64,000 bases of DNA from Jiangella gansuensis DSM 44835 (GCF_000515395.1 NZ_KI911782.1:2726606-2790605); one strand, 5' to 3'. Positions 43,684 to 53,152 are shown, counted from the first letter of the stretch. Notes: generated from the letters alone by a model not told the origin. Program-made: numbers and translations.

Positions 43684-45177
43684 ATGAGCGACGCCGAACC
43701 GACGCCCCCGCCCAGCTCTTCCGGCTCCGAGCCCGCCGCCGCTGACCCGCCGCAGGTCGAGGACGAGCTGATCACCACCCAGCACGTCCTCGACACCCCG
43801 GACGGCCCGCTGCACTACACGGCCAAGGCTGGCCGGGTGGTCCTGTGGGAGGACAAGGTCGAGGACGGGGTGTGGAAGGGCCGCCGCCCCCGCGCCCAGG
43901 TCGGCCTGACGGCGTACACCCTCGACGACGCCGAACCCGGTAGCCGGCCGGTGACCTTCGCCTTCAACGGCGGGCCGGGCTCGGCGAGCGTGTGGCTGCA
44001 CTTGGGCTTACTCGGCCCGCGCCGCGTCGTCATGGGCGACGTCGGCGCCCTGGCCCCGCCTCCTTACGCGCTCGCCGACAATCCGGAGTCCCTGCTCACC
44101 GTCAGCGATCTGGTGTTCATCGACCCGGTCTCCACCGGCCGTTCGCGGGTGGTGGACGGCGAGAAGGCAGGCGACTTCCACGGGTTCACCGCCGACATCG
44201 AGTCCGTCGGCGAGATCATCCGCCAGTGGATCACGGCCGAGGGCCGCTGGCTGTCGCCGAAGCTGCTGGCGGGGGAGTCGTACGGCACCACCCGCGCCGC
44301 CGCGCTCGCCCAGCACCTGCAGAGCACCGGCATGTACCTCAACGGGCTCATGCTCATCTCGTGCGTCCTCAACTTCGGCGTGCACGACTTCAAGGAGGGC
44401 AACGACCACGCCTATGCGCGGTTCCTGCCGTTCTACGCCGCCACCGCGCACTACCACGGCAAACACCCGGGCCGGGAGCTCACCGACGTCGTCGCCGAAG
44501 CCGAGGCCTACGCCGCGCGCGACTACCTGTACGTGCTGGCCCGTGGCTCCCGGCTGAGCCCGCAGGAGCGCGCCGACGCCGTCGCCACCCTCGCCCGCCT
44601 GACCGGGATCAGCGAAGACTACGTCTCCCGCGCGGACCTGCGCCTCGAGCACTGGCGCTACTTCACCGAGCTGCGGCGCGACGACGCCCTGACGATCGGG
44701 CGCCTCGACTCCCGCTTCACCGGCCCGGCCGCCAGCCAGATCGCCGAGGGGATGGACTCCGACCCGTCCATGGACGCGATCCTCGGGCCATACGCGACCG
44801 CGTACCAGCACTACGTGCGCGCCGAGCTCGGCGTCGAGGACACCTCGCCGTTCCACGTGTTCGGCCCGGACGTCATCGGGAAGTGGAGCTACAAGGAGTT
44901 CGAGAACGCGTCGGTGTCCGTGCTCGACCGTCTCTCCCGGGCGATGCGGCAGAACCCGCACCTGCTCGTGCACACCGCGTTCGGCTACTACGACGGCGCC
45001 ACCCCGTTCTCGTGCGCCGAGGACGACCTCGCGCACGTTCGCATCCCGGCCGAGCTGCAGGGCAACATCGAGCGGCGCTACTACGAGGCCGGACACATGA
45101 TGTACGTGCACGAGCCCAGCCGGCTGCGGCAGAGCGCCGACCTGGCCGACTTCGTGCACCGAGCCACCGGAGCCTGA
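43684..45177 (+). CDS. S10-family serine carboxypeptidase-like protein
   Basis: The 497 residues start at ATG 43684 and begin with a Pro/Ser-rich stretch without a signal peptide. The S10 fold is clear: TFAFNGGPGSASVWLHLGLL (oxyanion hole), VFIDPVSTGRSRVV, LLAGESYGTTRAAALAQHLQ with nucleophile Ser199, FGYYDGATPF with the catalytic Asp, and YYEAGHMMYVHEPSRL with the catalytic His. Members remove C-terminal residues, best at acid pH. It is one of the genes inserted between HIT and pgsA. Confidence 0.9.
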   Translation: MSDAEPTPPPSSSGSEPAAADPPQVEDELITTQHVLDTPDGPLHYTAKAGRVVLWEDKVEDGVWKGRRPRAQVGLTAYTLDDAEPGSRPVTFAFNGGPGSASVWLHLGLLGPRRVVMGDVGALAPPPYALADNPESLLTVSDLVFIDPVSTGRSRVVDGEKAGDFHGFTADIESVGEIIRQWITAEGRWLSPKLLAGESYGTTRAAALAQHLQSTGMYLNGLMLISCVLNFGVHDFKEGNDHAYARFLPFYAATAHYHGKHPGRELTDVVAEAEAYAARDYLYVLARGSRLSPQERADAVATLARLTGISEDYVSRADLRLEHWRYFTELRRDDALTIGRLDSRFTGPAASQIAEGMDSDPSMDAILGPYATAYQHYVRAELGVEDTSPFHVFGPDVIGKWSYKEFENASVSVLDRLSRAMRQNPHLLVHTAFGYYDGATPFSCAEDDLAHVRIPAELQGNIERRYYEAGHMMYVHEPSRLRQSADLADFVHRATGA

Positions 45178-45200
45178 CCTGGTCCGACGCCCGGACGGCC

Positions 45201-45590
45201 TCAGGCGACCAGGTCCAGATCGGTCTGCGGGAAGTCGTCGCCGACGCAGAGCAACGGCCGGCCGCTGACGGCAGCGACCGCGTACGTCAGGCAGTCCCCG
45301 AAGTTCAGTGCCGCCGGATGCCGGCCCTTGCCATATCTGAGGTAGGCGCCGACGGCGACCGGCCAGTGCGCGCCGGTGACCTCGACAGGTCGTAGCCCGG
45401 CCTCGGTGACGAACCGGCCCAGCAGGCTCGAACCGGACGGCCCCAGCCGCGCCGCGAGCACGATGCCGGTCTCCACCAGGGTGGGAACGCCAATGCCCAC
45501 GTCGGCCGCGTCGACGAGATGATCGAGCAGGAGCTCGTGATTGGGTTCGCCGAGCAGGATCGACACCACCGCGGAACTGTCGACGATCAC
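45201..45590 (-). CDS. vapC: PIN-domain ribonuclease toxin, VapC
   Basis: A 129-residue protein from GTG 45590 overlapping the antitoxin stop. All four PIN acidic residues are present: Asp4 (IVDSSAVVSILL), Glu40 (PTLVETGIV), Asp99 (LNFGDCLTYAVA) and Asp118 (CVGDDFPQTD). This is the standard VapC ribonuclease pattern with the NFGDC motif. The gene lies convergent with the S10 peptidase (23-bp gap). Confidence 0.93.
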   Translation of the reverse strand: MIVDSSAVVSILLGEPNHELLLDHLVDAADVGIGVPTLVETGIVLAARLGPSGSSLLGRFVTEAGLRPVEVTGAHWPVAVGAYLRYGKGRHPAALNFGDCLTYAVAAVSGRPLLCVGDDFPQTDLDLVA

Positions 45591-45859
45591 ACGCCCTCCG
45601 CCCCGATACCGAGGATCTCCTCACGCTGCTGCTTCGTGGGGGCATGGCCACGGATCTCGACGGGTATCTGCGGCCACACCTCGTCGACCAGGAAGCGCTG
45701 GAGGCGCTGCCGGCGGTCGGCGGCGACCCTGGCCGCCAGCACCCTTGCGAGCCGATCCTCCAAGGCACTGCGAATCGCGCCGGTCTTGGTGTCCTGCGTC
45801 AGTGCGGCCAGCTCCGCGGCGAGCCGTTCCGTCGTCGGGTCCTTGATGTTCAGCGCCAT
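45587..45859 (-). CDS. vapB: VapB-type antitoxin (Rv0623-like)
   Basis: ATG 45859 gives 90 residues starting MALNIKDPTTERLAAELAAL, the well-known pattern of the Rv0623-type VapB antitoxins, followed by TKTGAIRSALEDRLARVLAA. The C-terminal half (RRQRLQRFLVDEVWPQIPVE) would bind toxin. It overlaps the toxin gene by four bases and lies 32 bp downstream of the EF-G-like gene on the same strand. Confidence 0.9.
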   Translation of the reverse strand: MALNIKDPTTERLAAELAALTQDTKTGAIRSALEDRLARVLAARVAADRRQRLQRFLVDEVWPQIPVEIRGHAPTKQQREEILGIGAEGV

Positions 45860-45886
45860 GGTGTAAGGGTACCTTCGATGGTGTAA
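45858..45886. promoter_or_regulatory. direct repeats before the VapBC pair
   Basis: ATGGTGTAA occurs at 45858-45866 and 45878-45886, exactly 20 bp (two helical turns) apart, around a near-palindromic AAGGGTACCTT. In the antitoxin sense this reads TTACACCAT twice, the second copy ending in the start codon. It is a good candidate operator for autoregulation. Confidence 0.5.
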
Positions 45887-45891
45887 CGGCA

Positions 45892-48033
45892 TCAATCCTT
45901 CGCGGCCGAGAGGATCTTCGCGGCGAGGTTGTGCGGCATCGGGTCGTACCGGGCGTAGGTGCGGGTGAACGTGCCGGTGCCGTGGCTCATCGCCCGCAGG
46001 TCGATCGCGTAGCGCACGATCTCGGTCTGCGGCACCTCGGCGCGCACCACCGTGCGACCCTGGCCGACCGCCTCCGTACCCAGCACCCGGCCACGGCGCC
46101 CGGCCAGGTCGCCCATCACCGCGCCCACGTAGTCGTCGGGCACCATGACCGAGATCTCGTCGACGGGCTCCAGCAGGTTCACCCCGGCAGCCGCGGCGGC
46201 CTCCTTCAACGCCAGCCCGCCGGCGGTCTGGAACGCCATGTCGGAGGAGTCGACGCTGTGCGCCTTGCCGTCGAACAACGTCACCTTGATGTCGACCATC
46301 GGATAGGCCGCGGCGGTCGTGCCGCGCTCCATCTGAGCCCGCACGCCCTTCTCGACCGACGGGATGAACTGCCGGGGGACGGCGCCACCGACGACCCTGT
46401 CGACGAACTCGAAGCCGGAGCCTTCGGGCAGCGGTTCCACCTCGATCTCGCAGACGGCATACTGCCCGTGGCCGCCGGTCTGCTTCACGTGCCGGCCGCG
46501 GGCGGTGGCCTTGCCTGCCAGCGTCTCACGCAACGGCACCCGCAGCCCCACCTGCTCGACGTGCACGCCGTAGCGCGAGCCGAGCCGGTCCAGCAGCAGG
46601 TCCGCGTGGGCCTCGCCCATGGTCCAGAGCACCAACTGGTGGGTCTCGGGGTTGTTCTCGACCCGCAGGGTCGGGTCCTCGGCCACCAGCCGGGACAATC
46701 CCTGCGCGAGCTTGTCCTCGTCGGCCTTGGCCGCCGGCACGATGGCCACCGGCAGCAGTGGCTCGGGCATGGACCACGGCCGCATCAGCAGCGGGTTGTC
46801 CTTGTCCGAGAGGGTGTCGCCGGTCTCGGCCCGCGACAGCTTCGCGACGGCGACGAGGTCACCCGCGTGTGCCTCGCTCACCGGCCGCAGCGTCTTGCCC
46901 AGCGGGCAGGAAAGCGACCCGACGCGTTCGTCCTCGTCGTGCTCCTCGTGGCCGCGGTCGGCCAGGAAATGGCCGGACACGTGCACGGTGGCGTCCGGGC
47001 GCAGCGTTCCGGAGAACATCCGCACCAGACTGACCCGGCCGACATAAGGATCAGACGTCGTCTTGACCACCTCGGCCAGCAGCGGCCCGGCCGGGTCGGC
47101 GCCGATCTCGCGCCCCAGCGGGGCACCATCGACCGTCGTCACCTCGGGCAACGGATGCTCGGCGGGGGACGGGAACGCGCCGGACATGACCTCCAGCAGT
47201 TCCTGGGTGCCCAGGCCGGTGGCCGCGCAGACGGGGATGACGGGGTGGAACGATCCGCGCGCGACCGCCCGTTCGAGGTCGTCGACCAGCACCTTCATCT
47301 CGATGACCTCGCCGGCGAGGTAGCGGTCCATGAGCGATTCGTCCTCGGACTCCTCGATGATCCCCTCGATCAGCTCACCGCGGGCGTCCTCGAGCGGGCC
47401 GGCTTCGTCGCCGGACGGGTCGCGCTCGGACCGAACGCCGTCGGCGTAGGTGAACACCCGGCCACTGAGCAGGCCGATCAGGCCGTCGGAGCCGGTCGGC
47501 AGATAGAGCGGCAGCACCTTCTCGCCGAATCCGTCGCGGCAGGCGGCGAGGGTCGCGGCGTAGTCGGCACGCGGGTGGTCGAGCTTCGTCAGGACAACGG
47601 CGCGCGGCATCCCGACCGCGTCGCATTCCGCCCACAGCATCCGGGTGGTGCCGTCGATCGGCTCGGCCGCGGAGACCACGAACAGCGCGCAGTCCGCCGC
47701 GCGCAGCCCGGCCCGCAGGTCACCGACGAAGTCCGCGTAGCCGGGCGTGTCCAATAGGTTGATCTTGACCTGCTGGTGCATCAGCGGCGCCAGCGCCAGC
47801 CCCACCGAGCGCTGCTGGCGGATCTCGGTGTCGTCGTGGTCGCACACCGTGGTGCCGTCCTCGACGCGTCCGGGCCGGTGGATCGTCCCGGATGCGACGA
47901 GGAGGGCCTCGACGAGTGTGGTCTTGCCAGCACCGGTGTGGCCGACGAGGACGACGTTGCGCACGTCCACCCCGCCGGCCGGTGGTGTGCCGCCGGCCTC
48001 GGTGGCGTCTACTGCCTGGTGTCGTGTCGCCAT
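45892..48033 (-). CDS. elongation factor G-like GTPase (EF-G2 type)
   Basis: ATG 48033, with AGGAGG upstream, gives 713 residues. The G domain has P-loop GHTGAGKTT (31-39), INLLDTPGYADFVGDLRAGL and TKLDHP in place of the canonical NKxD. Later EF-G domains are visible: a beta-barrel region with VGRVSLVRMFSGTLRPDATV, domain III (LRVENNPETHQLVLWTMGEA), domain IV (GGHGQYAVCEIEVEPLPEGS) and domain V (VPDDYVGAVMGDLAGRRGRV). Actinobacteria carry such second EF-G proteins beside the true fusA; their role in translation is unclear. It is divergent from pgsA. Confidence 0.92.
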   Translation of the reverse strand: MATRHQAVDATEAGGTPPAGGVDVRNVVLVGHTGAGKTTLVEALLVASGTIHRPGRVEDGTTVCDHDDTEIRQQRSVGLALAPLMHQQVKINLLDTPGYADFVGDLRAGLRAADCALFVVSAAEPIDGTTRMLWAECDAVGMPRAVVLTKLDHPRADYAATLAACRDGFGEKVLPLYLPTGSDGLIGLLSGRVFTYADGVRSERDPSGDEAGPLEDARGELIEGIIEESEDESLMDRYLAGEVIEMKVLVDDLERAVARGSFHPVIPVCAATGLGTQELLEVMSGAFPSPAEHPLPEVTTVDGAPLGREIGADPAGPLLAEVVKTTSDPYVGRVSLVRMFSGTLRPDATVHVSGHFLADRGHEEHDEDERVGSLSCPLGKTLRPVSEAHAGDLVAVAKLSRAETGDTLSDKDNPLLMRPWSMPEPLLPVAIVPAAKADEDKLAQGLSRLVAEDPTLRVENNPETHQLVLWTMGEAHADLLLDRLGSRYGVHVEQVGLRVPLRETLAGKATARGRHVKQTGGHGQYAVCEIEVEPLPEGSGFEFVDRVVGGAVPRQFIPSVEKGVRAQMERGTTAAAYPMVDIKVTLFDGKAHSVDSSDMAFQTAGGLALKEAAAAAGVNLLEPVDEISVMVPDDYVGAVMGDLAGRRGRVLGTEAVGQGRTVVRAEVPQTEIVRYAIDLRAMSHGTGTFTRTYARYDPMPHNLAAKILSAAKD

Positions 48034-48251
48034 GCGCCAGCCTCCTGCCTCGCAGGGCGACGCCGCCGGCGGTTCGAGCGCCTCGTTGCGCCGCCGCTTT
48101 CGGGTTGGGAACACGATGTGGTGATGGCCACTTTGGTGCGCGAAGCGTGGATGCGCAAGGCCCTCGGCACCAACATCAGTAGCATGGCGGCGCCGGGTGC
48201 TGTTCGTACAGCCAACCGGTCGCGGACACCTCGGAGCCGAACGGACGGGCG

Positions 48252-48863
48252 ATGCTCGACAAGTACACGCGGGTTTACACCACTCGCATCCTCACACCGG
48301 CCGCGCGCGGCCTGTTGCGGCTGGGCCTCACCCCGGACGCGGTGACGGTGATCGGCACGCTCGGCGTGGTCGCCGGCGCAGTCGCGTTCTACCCGCGCGG
48401 CGAGTTCCTGTGGGGGACGCTGTTCATCACCGCGTTCGTCTTCTTCGACAACATCGACGGCATCATGGCCCGGTTGAAGGGGCGCAAGAGCGGCTGGGGC
48501 GCGTTCCTCGACTCCACCCTCGACCGATTCGGCGACGCCGCCATCTTCGGCGGCCTGGCCATGTGGTTCGCCGGCGACGGCGACAGCCTGCGAATGACCG
48601 CGCTGCTGATCACGTGCCTCACCCTCGGGGCCGTCGTCTCCTACGCCAAGGCGCGCGCCGAGAGCCTCGGCTACACGGCCGGCGGCGGCATCGCCGAGCG
48701 GGCCGACCGGCTGGTCGCCATCCTCGTCGTCACCGGCCTGGTCGGCCTGCTCGACCTGCCCGTCGCCGTGCTCGAGGTCCTACTCTGGCTGTTGGCGGCA
48801 GCGAGCGCGTGGACGGTGTGGCACCGCGTTCGCGAGGTCAGGCGGCAGGCGGCACGGGAGTGA
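48252..48863 (+). CDS. pgsA: CDP-alcohol phosphatidyltransferase (phosphatidylinositol phosphate synthase type)
   Basis: The 203-residue membrane protein carries the full CDP-alcohol motif D-x2-DG-x2-AR-x8-9-G-x3-D-x3-D: Asp66, Asp69, Asp87 and Asp91 in FFDNIDGIMARLKGRKSG and FLDSTLDRFGD. About six membrane helices surround it. Its position before a PIM acyltransferase and PimA indicates it makes the phosphatidylinositol (phosphate) on which PIM synthesis begins. It overlaps the next gene by four bases. Confidence 0.93.
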   Translation: MLDKYTRVYTTRILTPAARGLLRLGLTPDAVTVIGTLGVVAGAVAFYPRGEFLWGTLFITAFVFFDNIDGIMARLKGRKSGWGAFLDSTLDRFGDAAIFGGLAMWFAGDGDSLRMTALLITCLTLGAVVSYAKARAESLGYTAGGGIAERADRLVAILVVTGLVGLLDLPVAVLEVLLWLLAAASAWTVWHRVREVRRQAARE

Positions 48864-49786
48864 GCGCATTCAGCGAGCAGCGGCAGCTGTGGCTGTACAG
48901 CACCGGCTGGACGGCCGTGCAGAACATGCCGGAGCGCGCGGCCTACCGCTCCTTCCGCGCCATCGCCGACCTGTCCTGGCGCCGGCGCAGCCCGTCGGTG
49001 CGGCGGCTCGAACTGAACCTGGCCCGGGTGGGCAAGTACGAGCCAGAGGAACTGCGCGAACTGACCCGGCTCGGCGCCCGCTCCTACATGCGGTACTGGT
49101 GCGACGCCTTCCGGATGTCGGAATGGAGCCACGAGCGCATCATCGAGCGGGTCCGCGTCGTCAACGAGGACCGCTTCCGGTCGGCCATGGCCTCCGGTCG
49201 GGGCGTCGTCGTGGCGCTACCGCACATGGGCAACTGGGACTGGGCCGGCGCCTGGGCCTGCCTCACCGGTGCGCCGCTCGCCACCGTCGCCGAGCGGCTG
49301 CGGCCGGAGAAGCTCTACGAGCGGTTCGTCACCTACCGCGAGGCCCTGGGCATGACCGTGCACCCCCTTGGCGGCAACGGCGTCATGTCGGACCTGGCCG
49401 AACACCTGCGCCGGGGCGGGCTGGTGTGCCTGCCGGCCGAACGCGACCTGTCCCGCCGCGGCGTGCCGGTCACGCTCTTCGGCGAGCCGACCCGGATGCC
49501 GGCCGGCAGCGCCATGCTCGCGCTGCGCACCGGCGCCGCGCTGCTCCCGGCCACGCTGGCGTACGAGGGCCGCGAGCCCGACCACTCCTTGGCCGTCACG
49601 TTCCACGAGGAGATCGAGGTGCCGGAAGAACGCGGTGACCGCCTGGCCACGATGACCCAGCGCATCGCCGACGCGTTCGAGACGGGCATCGCCCGCAACC
49701 CCGAGGACTGGCACATGACCCAGCGCATGTTCCTCGCCGACCTCGACGCCGACGACCCGCGCCGAGCACAGCCGGTGCTGCCATGA
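48860..49786 (+). CDS. phosphatidylinositol mannoside acyltransferase
   Basis: GTG 48860 sits inside the pgsA stop (GTGA) and gives 308 residues. The LpxL/HtrB-like acyltransferase fold is shown by VVVALPHMGNWDWAGAWACL (catalytic His and Asp of H-x4-D), VAERLRPEKLYERFVTYREA, LGGNGVMSDLAEHLRRGGLV, CLPAERDLSRRGVPVTLFGE and AMLALRTGAALLPATL. In mycobacteria the equivalent enzyme adds palmitate to the mannose of PIM at the inner face of the membrane. The gene order pgsA-acyltransferase-pimA matches mycobacteria. Confidence 0.93.
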   Translation: MSAFSEQRQLWLYSTGWTAVQNMPERAAYRSFRAIADLSWRRRSPSVRRLELNLARVGKYEPEELRELTRLGARSYMRYWCDAFRMSEWSHERIIERVRVVNEDRFRSAMASGRGVVVALPHMGNWDWAGAWACLTGAPLATVAERLRPEKLYERFVTYREALGMTVHPLGGNGVMSDLAEHLRRGGLVCLPAERDLSRRGVPVTLFGEPTRMPAGSAMLALRTGAALLPATLAYEGREPDHSLAVTFHEEIEVPEERGDRLATMTQRIADAFETGIARNPEDWHMTQRMFLADLDADDPRRAQPVLP

Positions 49787-50928
49787 AGGTCGGCATCGCC
49801 TGCCCGTACTCCTGGGACGTCCCCGGCGGCGTCCAGGTGCACATCCGCGACTTCACGGAGGAGCTGACCCGGCGCGGGCACACCGTCTCCGTGCTGGCAC
49901 CCGGCGACGACGATGACGACCTGCCGCCGTACGTTGTCACCGTCGGACGGCCGGTGTCCGTCCCGTACAACGGCTCCGTCGCCCGGGTGGCGTTCGGGCC
50001 CCGCATCGCCGCGCGGGTGCGCCGCTGGCTGCTGGACAACGAGTTCGACGTCGTCCACGTCCACGAACCGGCGTCACTGAGCCTCGGGCTCATCACCACC
50101 CTGTGGGCGGAGGTGCCCCTGGTCGCCACGTCGCACTCCGCGATGCGCCGGTCGCGCGCCATGAGTGCCGCGCAGGGCATCCTGAAGTCGGCGTTCGAGA
50201 AGTTCACCGCCCACATCGCGGTGTCCGAAGAAGCCCGCCGCACGGTCGTCCAGCACCTCGGCGGCGACGCCGTGCTGATCCCGAACGGGCTGTACGTCGA
50301 CCGGTTCGCCGTCCCACCGCGGCCGGAGTGGCTCTCCGCCGACGGCACACTGTCCTTCCTCGGCCGCCTGGACGAGCCACGCAAGGGCCTGCAGGTCCTG
50401 CTCGAGGCCTGGCCGGTCGTCCACGACGCCTTCCCGGAAGCGCGCCTGCTGGTCGCCGGGCGGGGCGAGATCGACGAGATCCGCCGCGGCATCGACCCGC
50501 GCCATCGCGACGCCGTCCAGTTCCTCGGCGGCGTCAGCGACGAGGACAAGGCCGCCATGCTCGCCAGCAGCGACATCTACGTCGCACCGCACATCGGCGG
50601 GGAGTCGTTCGGCATCGTGCTCGCCGAGGCCATGGCCGCCGGCGCGCCGGTCCTGGCCAGCGAGCTGGAAGCATTCCGGACGGTGCTCGACGGCGGCCGG
50701 CTCGGCGCGCTGGTCCCCGTCGGCGACTCCAAGGCGCTGGCCGCCGAGGCCATCGCGATGCTCGGCGACGACGAGCGGCGGCAGCGCTACCGCCAGGCCG
50801 CCGCGGCCGGGGTGCGGCGCTACGACTGGTCCCGCGTCACGGAGGAGATCCTGGCCATCTACGAGATGGCCATCGCGGTGGGCGCCGGCGGCGCCGACCG
50901 GCACACCTTCCGGCTGCCTCGGTTGTGA
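49783..50928 (+). CDS. pimA: phosphatidylinositol alpha-mannosyltransferase
   Basis: The start ATG 49783 overlaps the acyltransferase stop (ATGA); length 381. It is a GT4-family GT-B glycosyltransferase: KVGIACPYSWDVPGGVQVHI (the GGVQ-H signature), VVHVHEPASLSLGLITT, VATSHSAMRRSR, FLGRLDEPRKGLQVLLEAWP and the donor-site APHIGGESFGIVLAEAMAAG with its E-x7-E pair. PimA transfers the first mannose from GDP-mannose to inositol of phosphatidylinositol. Confidence 0.95.
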   Translation: MKVGIACPYSWDVPGGVQVHIRDFTEELTRRGHTVSVLAPGDDDDDLPPYVVTVGRPVSVPYNGSVARVAFGPRIAARVRRWLLDNEFDVVHVHEPASLSLGLITTLWAEVPLVATSHSAMRRSRAMSAAQGILKSAFEKFTAHIAVSEEARRTVVQHLGGDAVLIPNGLYVDRFAVPPRPEWLSADGTLSFLGRLDEPRKGLQVLLEAWPVVHDAFPEARLLVAGRGEIDEIRRGIDPRHRDAVQFLGGVSDEDKAAMLASSDIYVAPHIGGESFGIVLAEAMAAGAPVLASELEAFRTVLDGGRLGALVPVGDSKALAAEAIAMLGDDERRQRYRQAAAAGVRRYDWSRVTEEILAIYEMAIAVGAGGADRHTFRLPRL

Positions 50929-50942
50929 GGGGAACTGACCTC

Positions 50943-51479
50943 GTGCAATGGGTGTTCATCACGATCGCGGTGCTGGCCGCGCTCGGCGTCTACCTGTCCT
51001 GGACCGCCGGCCGGCTCGACCGCCGGCACGCCCGCCTCGACGCCTCCCGCGCCGTCCTCGACGCAGAGTTCCTGCGCCGCTCCGGGTCGGTTCTCGACAT
51101 CGCCACCGCCGGCCTGCTCGACCCCGCGACCTCGGTTGTGCTGGCCGATGCCGCCTCGCGCGCCCGCACCGCCGACGACACCGAGCGCTACCAGGCCGAG
51201 AGCGACCTCACCGCTGTCCTGGTGGCGGCCCTGGACGACCCTGACGACCTCGTGCCGCTGCGCGACGACCCGGCCGCCGCGGCCGCCTTCGACGAGCTGG
51301 CGATGGCCTGCCGCCGTGCCGCACACGCCCGGCGTTTCCACAACGAGCTGGTCCGCGGCGCCATTCGGCTGCGCCGCAAGGCACTGGTGCGCTGGCTGCG
51401 GCTGGCCGGGTACGCGCCGATGCCCGAGACCGTCGAGCTGGACGACCGCGTCCCACCCGGCCTGGCCACCGCCGGCTGA
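50943..51479 (+). CDS. conserved membrane-anchored protein of the PIM operon
   Basis: GTG 50943 follows GAGGGG and gives 178 residues. One N-terminal membrane helix (WVFITIAVLAALGVYLSWTA) is followed by a charged, helical cytoplasmic part (RLDRRHARLDASRAVLDAEF, ESDLTAVLVAALDDPDDLVP, RRFHNELVRGAIRLRRKALV). The family is found after pimA in many actinobacteria but has no assigned function that I know. It lies 14 bp after pimA and is probably co-transcribed. Confidence 0.82.
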   Translation: MQWVFITIAVLAALGVYLSWTAGRLDRRHARLDASRAVLDAEFLRRSGSVLDIATAGLLDPATSVVLADAASRARTADDTERYQAESDLTAVLVAALDDPDDLVPLRDDPAAAAAFDELAMACRRAAHARRFHNELVRGAIRLRRKALVRWLRLAGYAPMPETVELDDRVPPGLATAG

Positions 51480-51657
51480 CCGGGGCGTCGGAGGCCGGCA
51501 CACGTCCGCCGGCCCCAAATGATCACGTTGCGTTGGGGTCTTCCCACGTCACCAGGAAAACTTGCCTGTGGCGACGGCATGTCGCCTCGGGTGGGGCCGG
51601 TCGCCGAAACGCGTCCCGCGCGCCGGCGTTCGAGTGTGTCAGGCGCGAGGACGTACC

Positions 51658-52602
51658 ATGGACGTGACCACCACCCTGTCGAGTCGCGAGGTTGCAGCAG
51701 CAGTGTCCGAAGAGACGCAGTCCACTGTCGGTACCGCCCGGGTCAAGCGCGGCATGGCCGAGATGCTCAAGGGTGGTGTGATCATGGACGTGGTCACCCC
51801 GGAGCAGGCGCGCATCGCCGAAGACGCCGGAGCCGTCGCCGTCATGGCGCTCGAGCGGGTGCCGGCCGACATCCGCGCCCAAGGCGGCGTGGCCCGCATG
51901 AGCGACCCCGACCTCATCGACGGCATCATCGACGCGGTGTCCATCCCGGTCATGGCGAAGGCGCGTATCGGGCACTTCGTCGAGGCGCAGGTCCTGCAGA
52001 GCCTCGGCGTCGACTACATCGACGAGTCCGAGGTGCTCACCCCGGCCGACTACGAGCACCACATCGACAAGTGGCAGTTCACCGTGCCGTTCGTGTGCGG
52101 CGCCACCAACCTCGGCGAGGCGCTGCGGCGCATCACCGAGGGCGCGGCCATGATCCGGTCGAAGGGCGAGGCCGGCACCGGCGACGTCTCCAACGCCACC
52201 ACCCACATGCGCCAGCTGCGCGACCAGATCACCCGGCTTGCGTCGCTGCCGGAGGACGAGCTGTACGTCGCGGCCAAGGAGCTGCAGGCTCCGTACGAGC
52301 TGGTCCGCGAGGTCGCGCAGGCGGGCAAGCTCCCGGTGGTGCTGTTCACCGCCGGCGGCATCGCCACCCCGGCTGACGCGGCCATGATGATGCAGCTCGG
52401 CGCCGAGGGCGTCTTCGTCGGTTCCGGCATCTTCAAGTCCGGCGACCCTGCCCGCCGGGCCGAGGCCATCGTCAAGGCCACCACGTTCTACAACGACCCG
52501 GACACGCTGGCGAAGGTGTCGCGTGGCCTCGGTGAGGCGATGGTGGGCATCAACGTCGCCGACGTGCCCGAGCCGCACCGGCTGGCCGAGCGCGGCTGGT
52601 GA
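51658..52602 (+). CDS. pdxS: pyridoxal 5'-phosphate synthase, synthase subunit
   Basis: ATG 51658 is chosen because GAGGAC precedes it and the 314-residue length fits the family; an upstream ATG at 51562 would add a non-conserved lead. The TIM barrel is nearly invariant: [56 protein letters not shown] with the imine-forming Lys101, [14 protein letters not shown], and [12 protein letters not shown] with the second lysine. With PdxT it makes PLP from ribose 5-phosphate, glyceraldehyde 3-phosphate and glutamine-derived ammonia. Confidence 0.97.
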   Translation: MDVTTTLSSREVAAAVSEETQSTVGTARVKRGMAEMLKGGVIMDVVTPEQARIAEDAGAVAVMALERVPADIRAQGGVARMSDPDLIDGIIDAVSIPVMAKARIGHFVEAQVLQSLGVDYIDESEVLTPADYEHHIDKWQFTVPFVCGATNLGEALRRITEGAAMIRSKGEAGTGDVSNATTHMRQLRDQITRLASLPEDELYVAAKELQAPYELVREVAQAGKLPVVLFTAGGIATPADAAMMMQLGAEGVFVGSGIFKSGDPARRAEAIVKATTFYNDPDTLAKVSRGLGEAMVGINVADVPEPHRLAERGW

Positions 52603-52612
52603 CCACCGGCCG

Positions 52613-53152
52613 GTGACCAGGCCGACGGAGCACAGCTCCGATCTGGGGGAGTGGCGCGACGACGACGGCGTCTGGTTCCGCCGGGCAGCGCGCGTCATCG
52701 CGGTGGACGACACCGGGCGGGTGCTGATGATGCGCGGTGTCGACCCCGCCGACCCGGGCCACGTCTGGTGGATCACCCCCGGCGGCGGGCTGGAACCGGA
52801 CGAGGACGAGCGGGCCGGCGCGGTGCGCGAGCTGTTCGAGGAGACCGGCGTCCGGCTCACGGCGCCCGACCTGGCCGGCCCGGTCGCGGTGCGCAGCGCC
52901 ACCTTCAGCTTCATGGGCCGCCCGTACCGGCAGGACGAGGTGCTCTTCTTCGCCCGGCTCCGCGGTACGGCCGAACAGCTGGTCACCACCGGCTGGACCC
53001 CGGTCGAGCAGGCGTCGGTCACCGAGTTGCGCTGGTGCATCCCGGACGAACTGGCGACCGTGGGGGAACCGGTCTACCCGCCGGCGCTGCCGGACCTCGT
53101 GCGCGGTCTGCTGGCCGCCGGCTGGGACGGCACGGCGCCCACCGTCGACTGA
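52613..53152 (+). CDS. NUDIX hydrolase
   Basis: GTG 52613, ten bases after pdxS, gives 179 residues. The Nudix box is clear: GGGLEPDEDERAGAVRELFE followed by ETG (GX5EX7REUXEEXG with small changes). The surrounding strands (AARVIAVDDTGRVLMMRGVD, YRQDEVLFFARLRG) match the fold. It hydrolyses a nucleoside diphosphate linked to another group; the substrate is not predictable. It sits between pdxS and pdxT, which are usually adjacent, so it may be an insertion or a PLP-metabolism accessory. Confidence 0.9.
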   Translation: MTRPTEHSSDLGEWRDDDGVWFRRAARVIAVDDTGRVLMMRGVDPADPGHVWWITPGGGLEPDEDERAGAVRELFEETGVRLTAPDLAGPVAVRSATFSFMGRPYRQDEVLFFARLRGTAEQLVTTGWTPVEQASVTELRWCIPDELATVGEPVYPPALPDLVRGLLAAGWDGTAPTVD

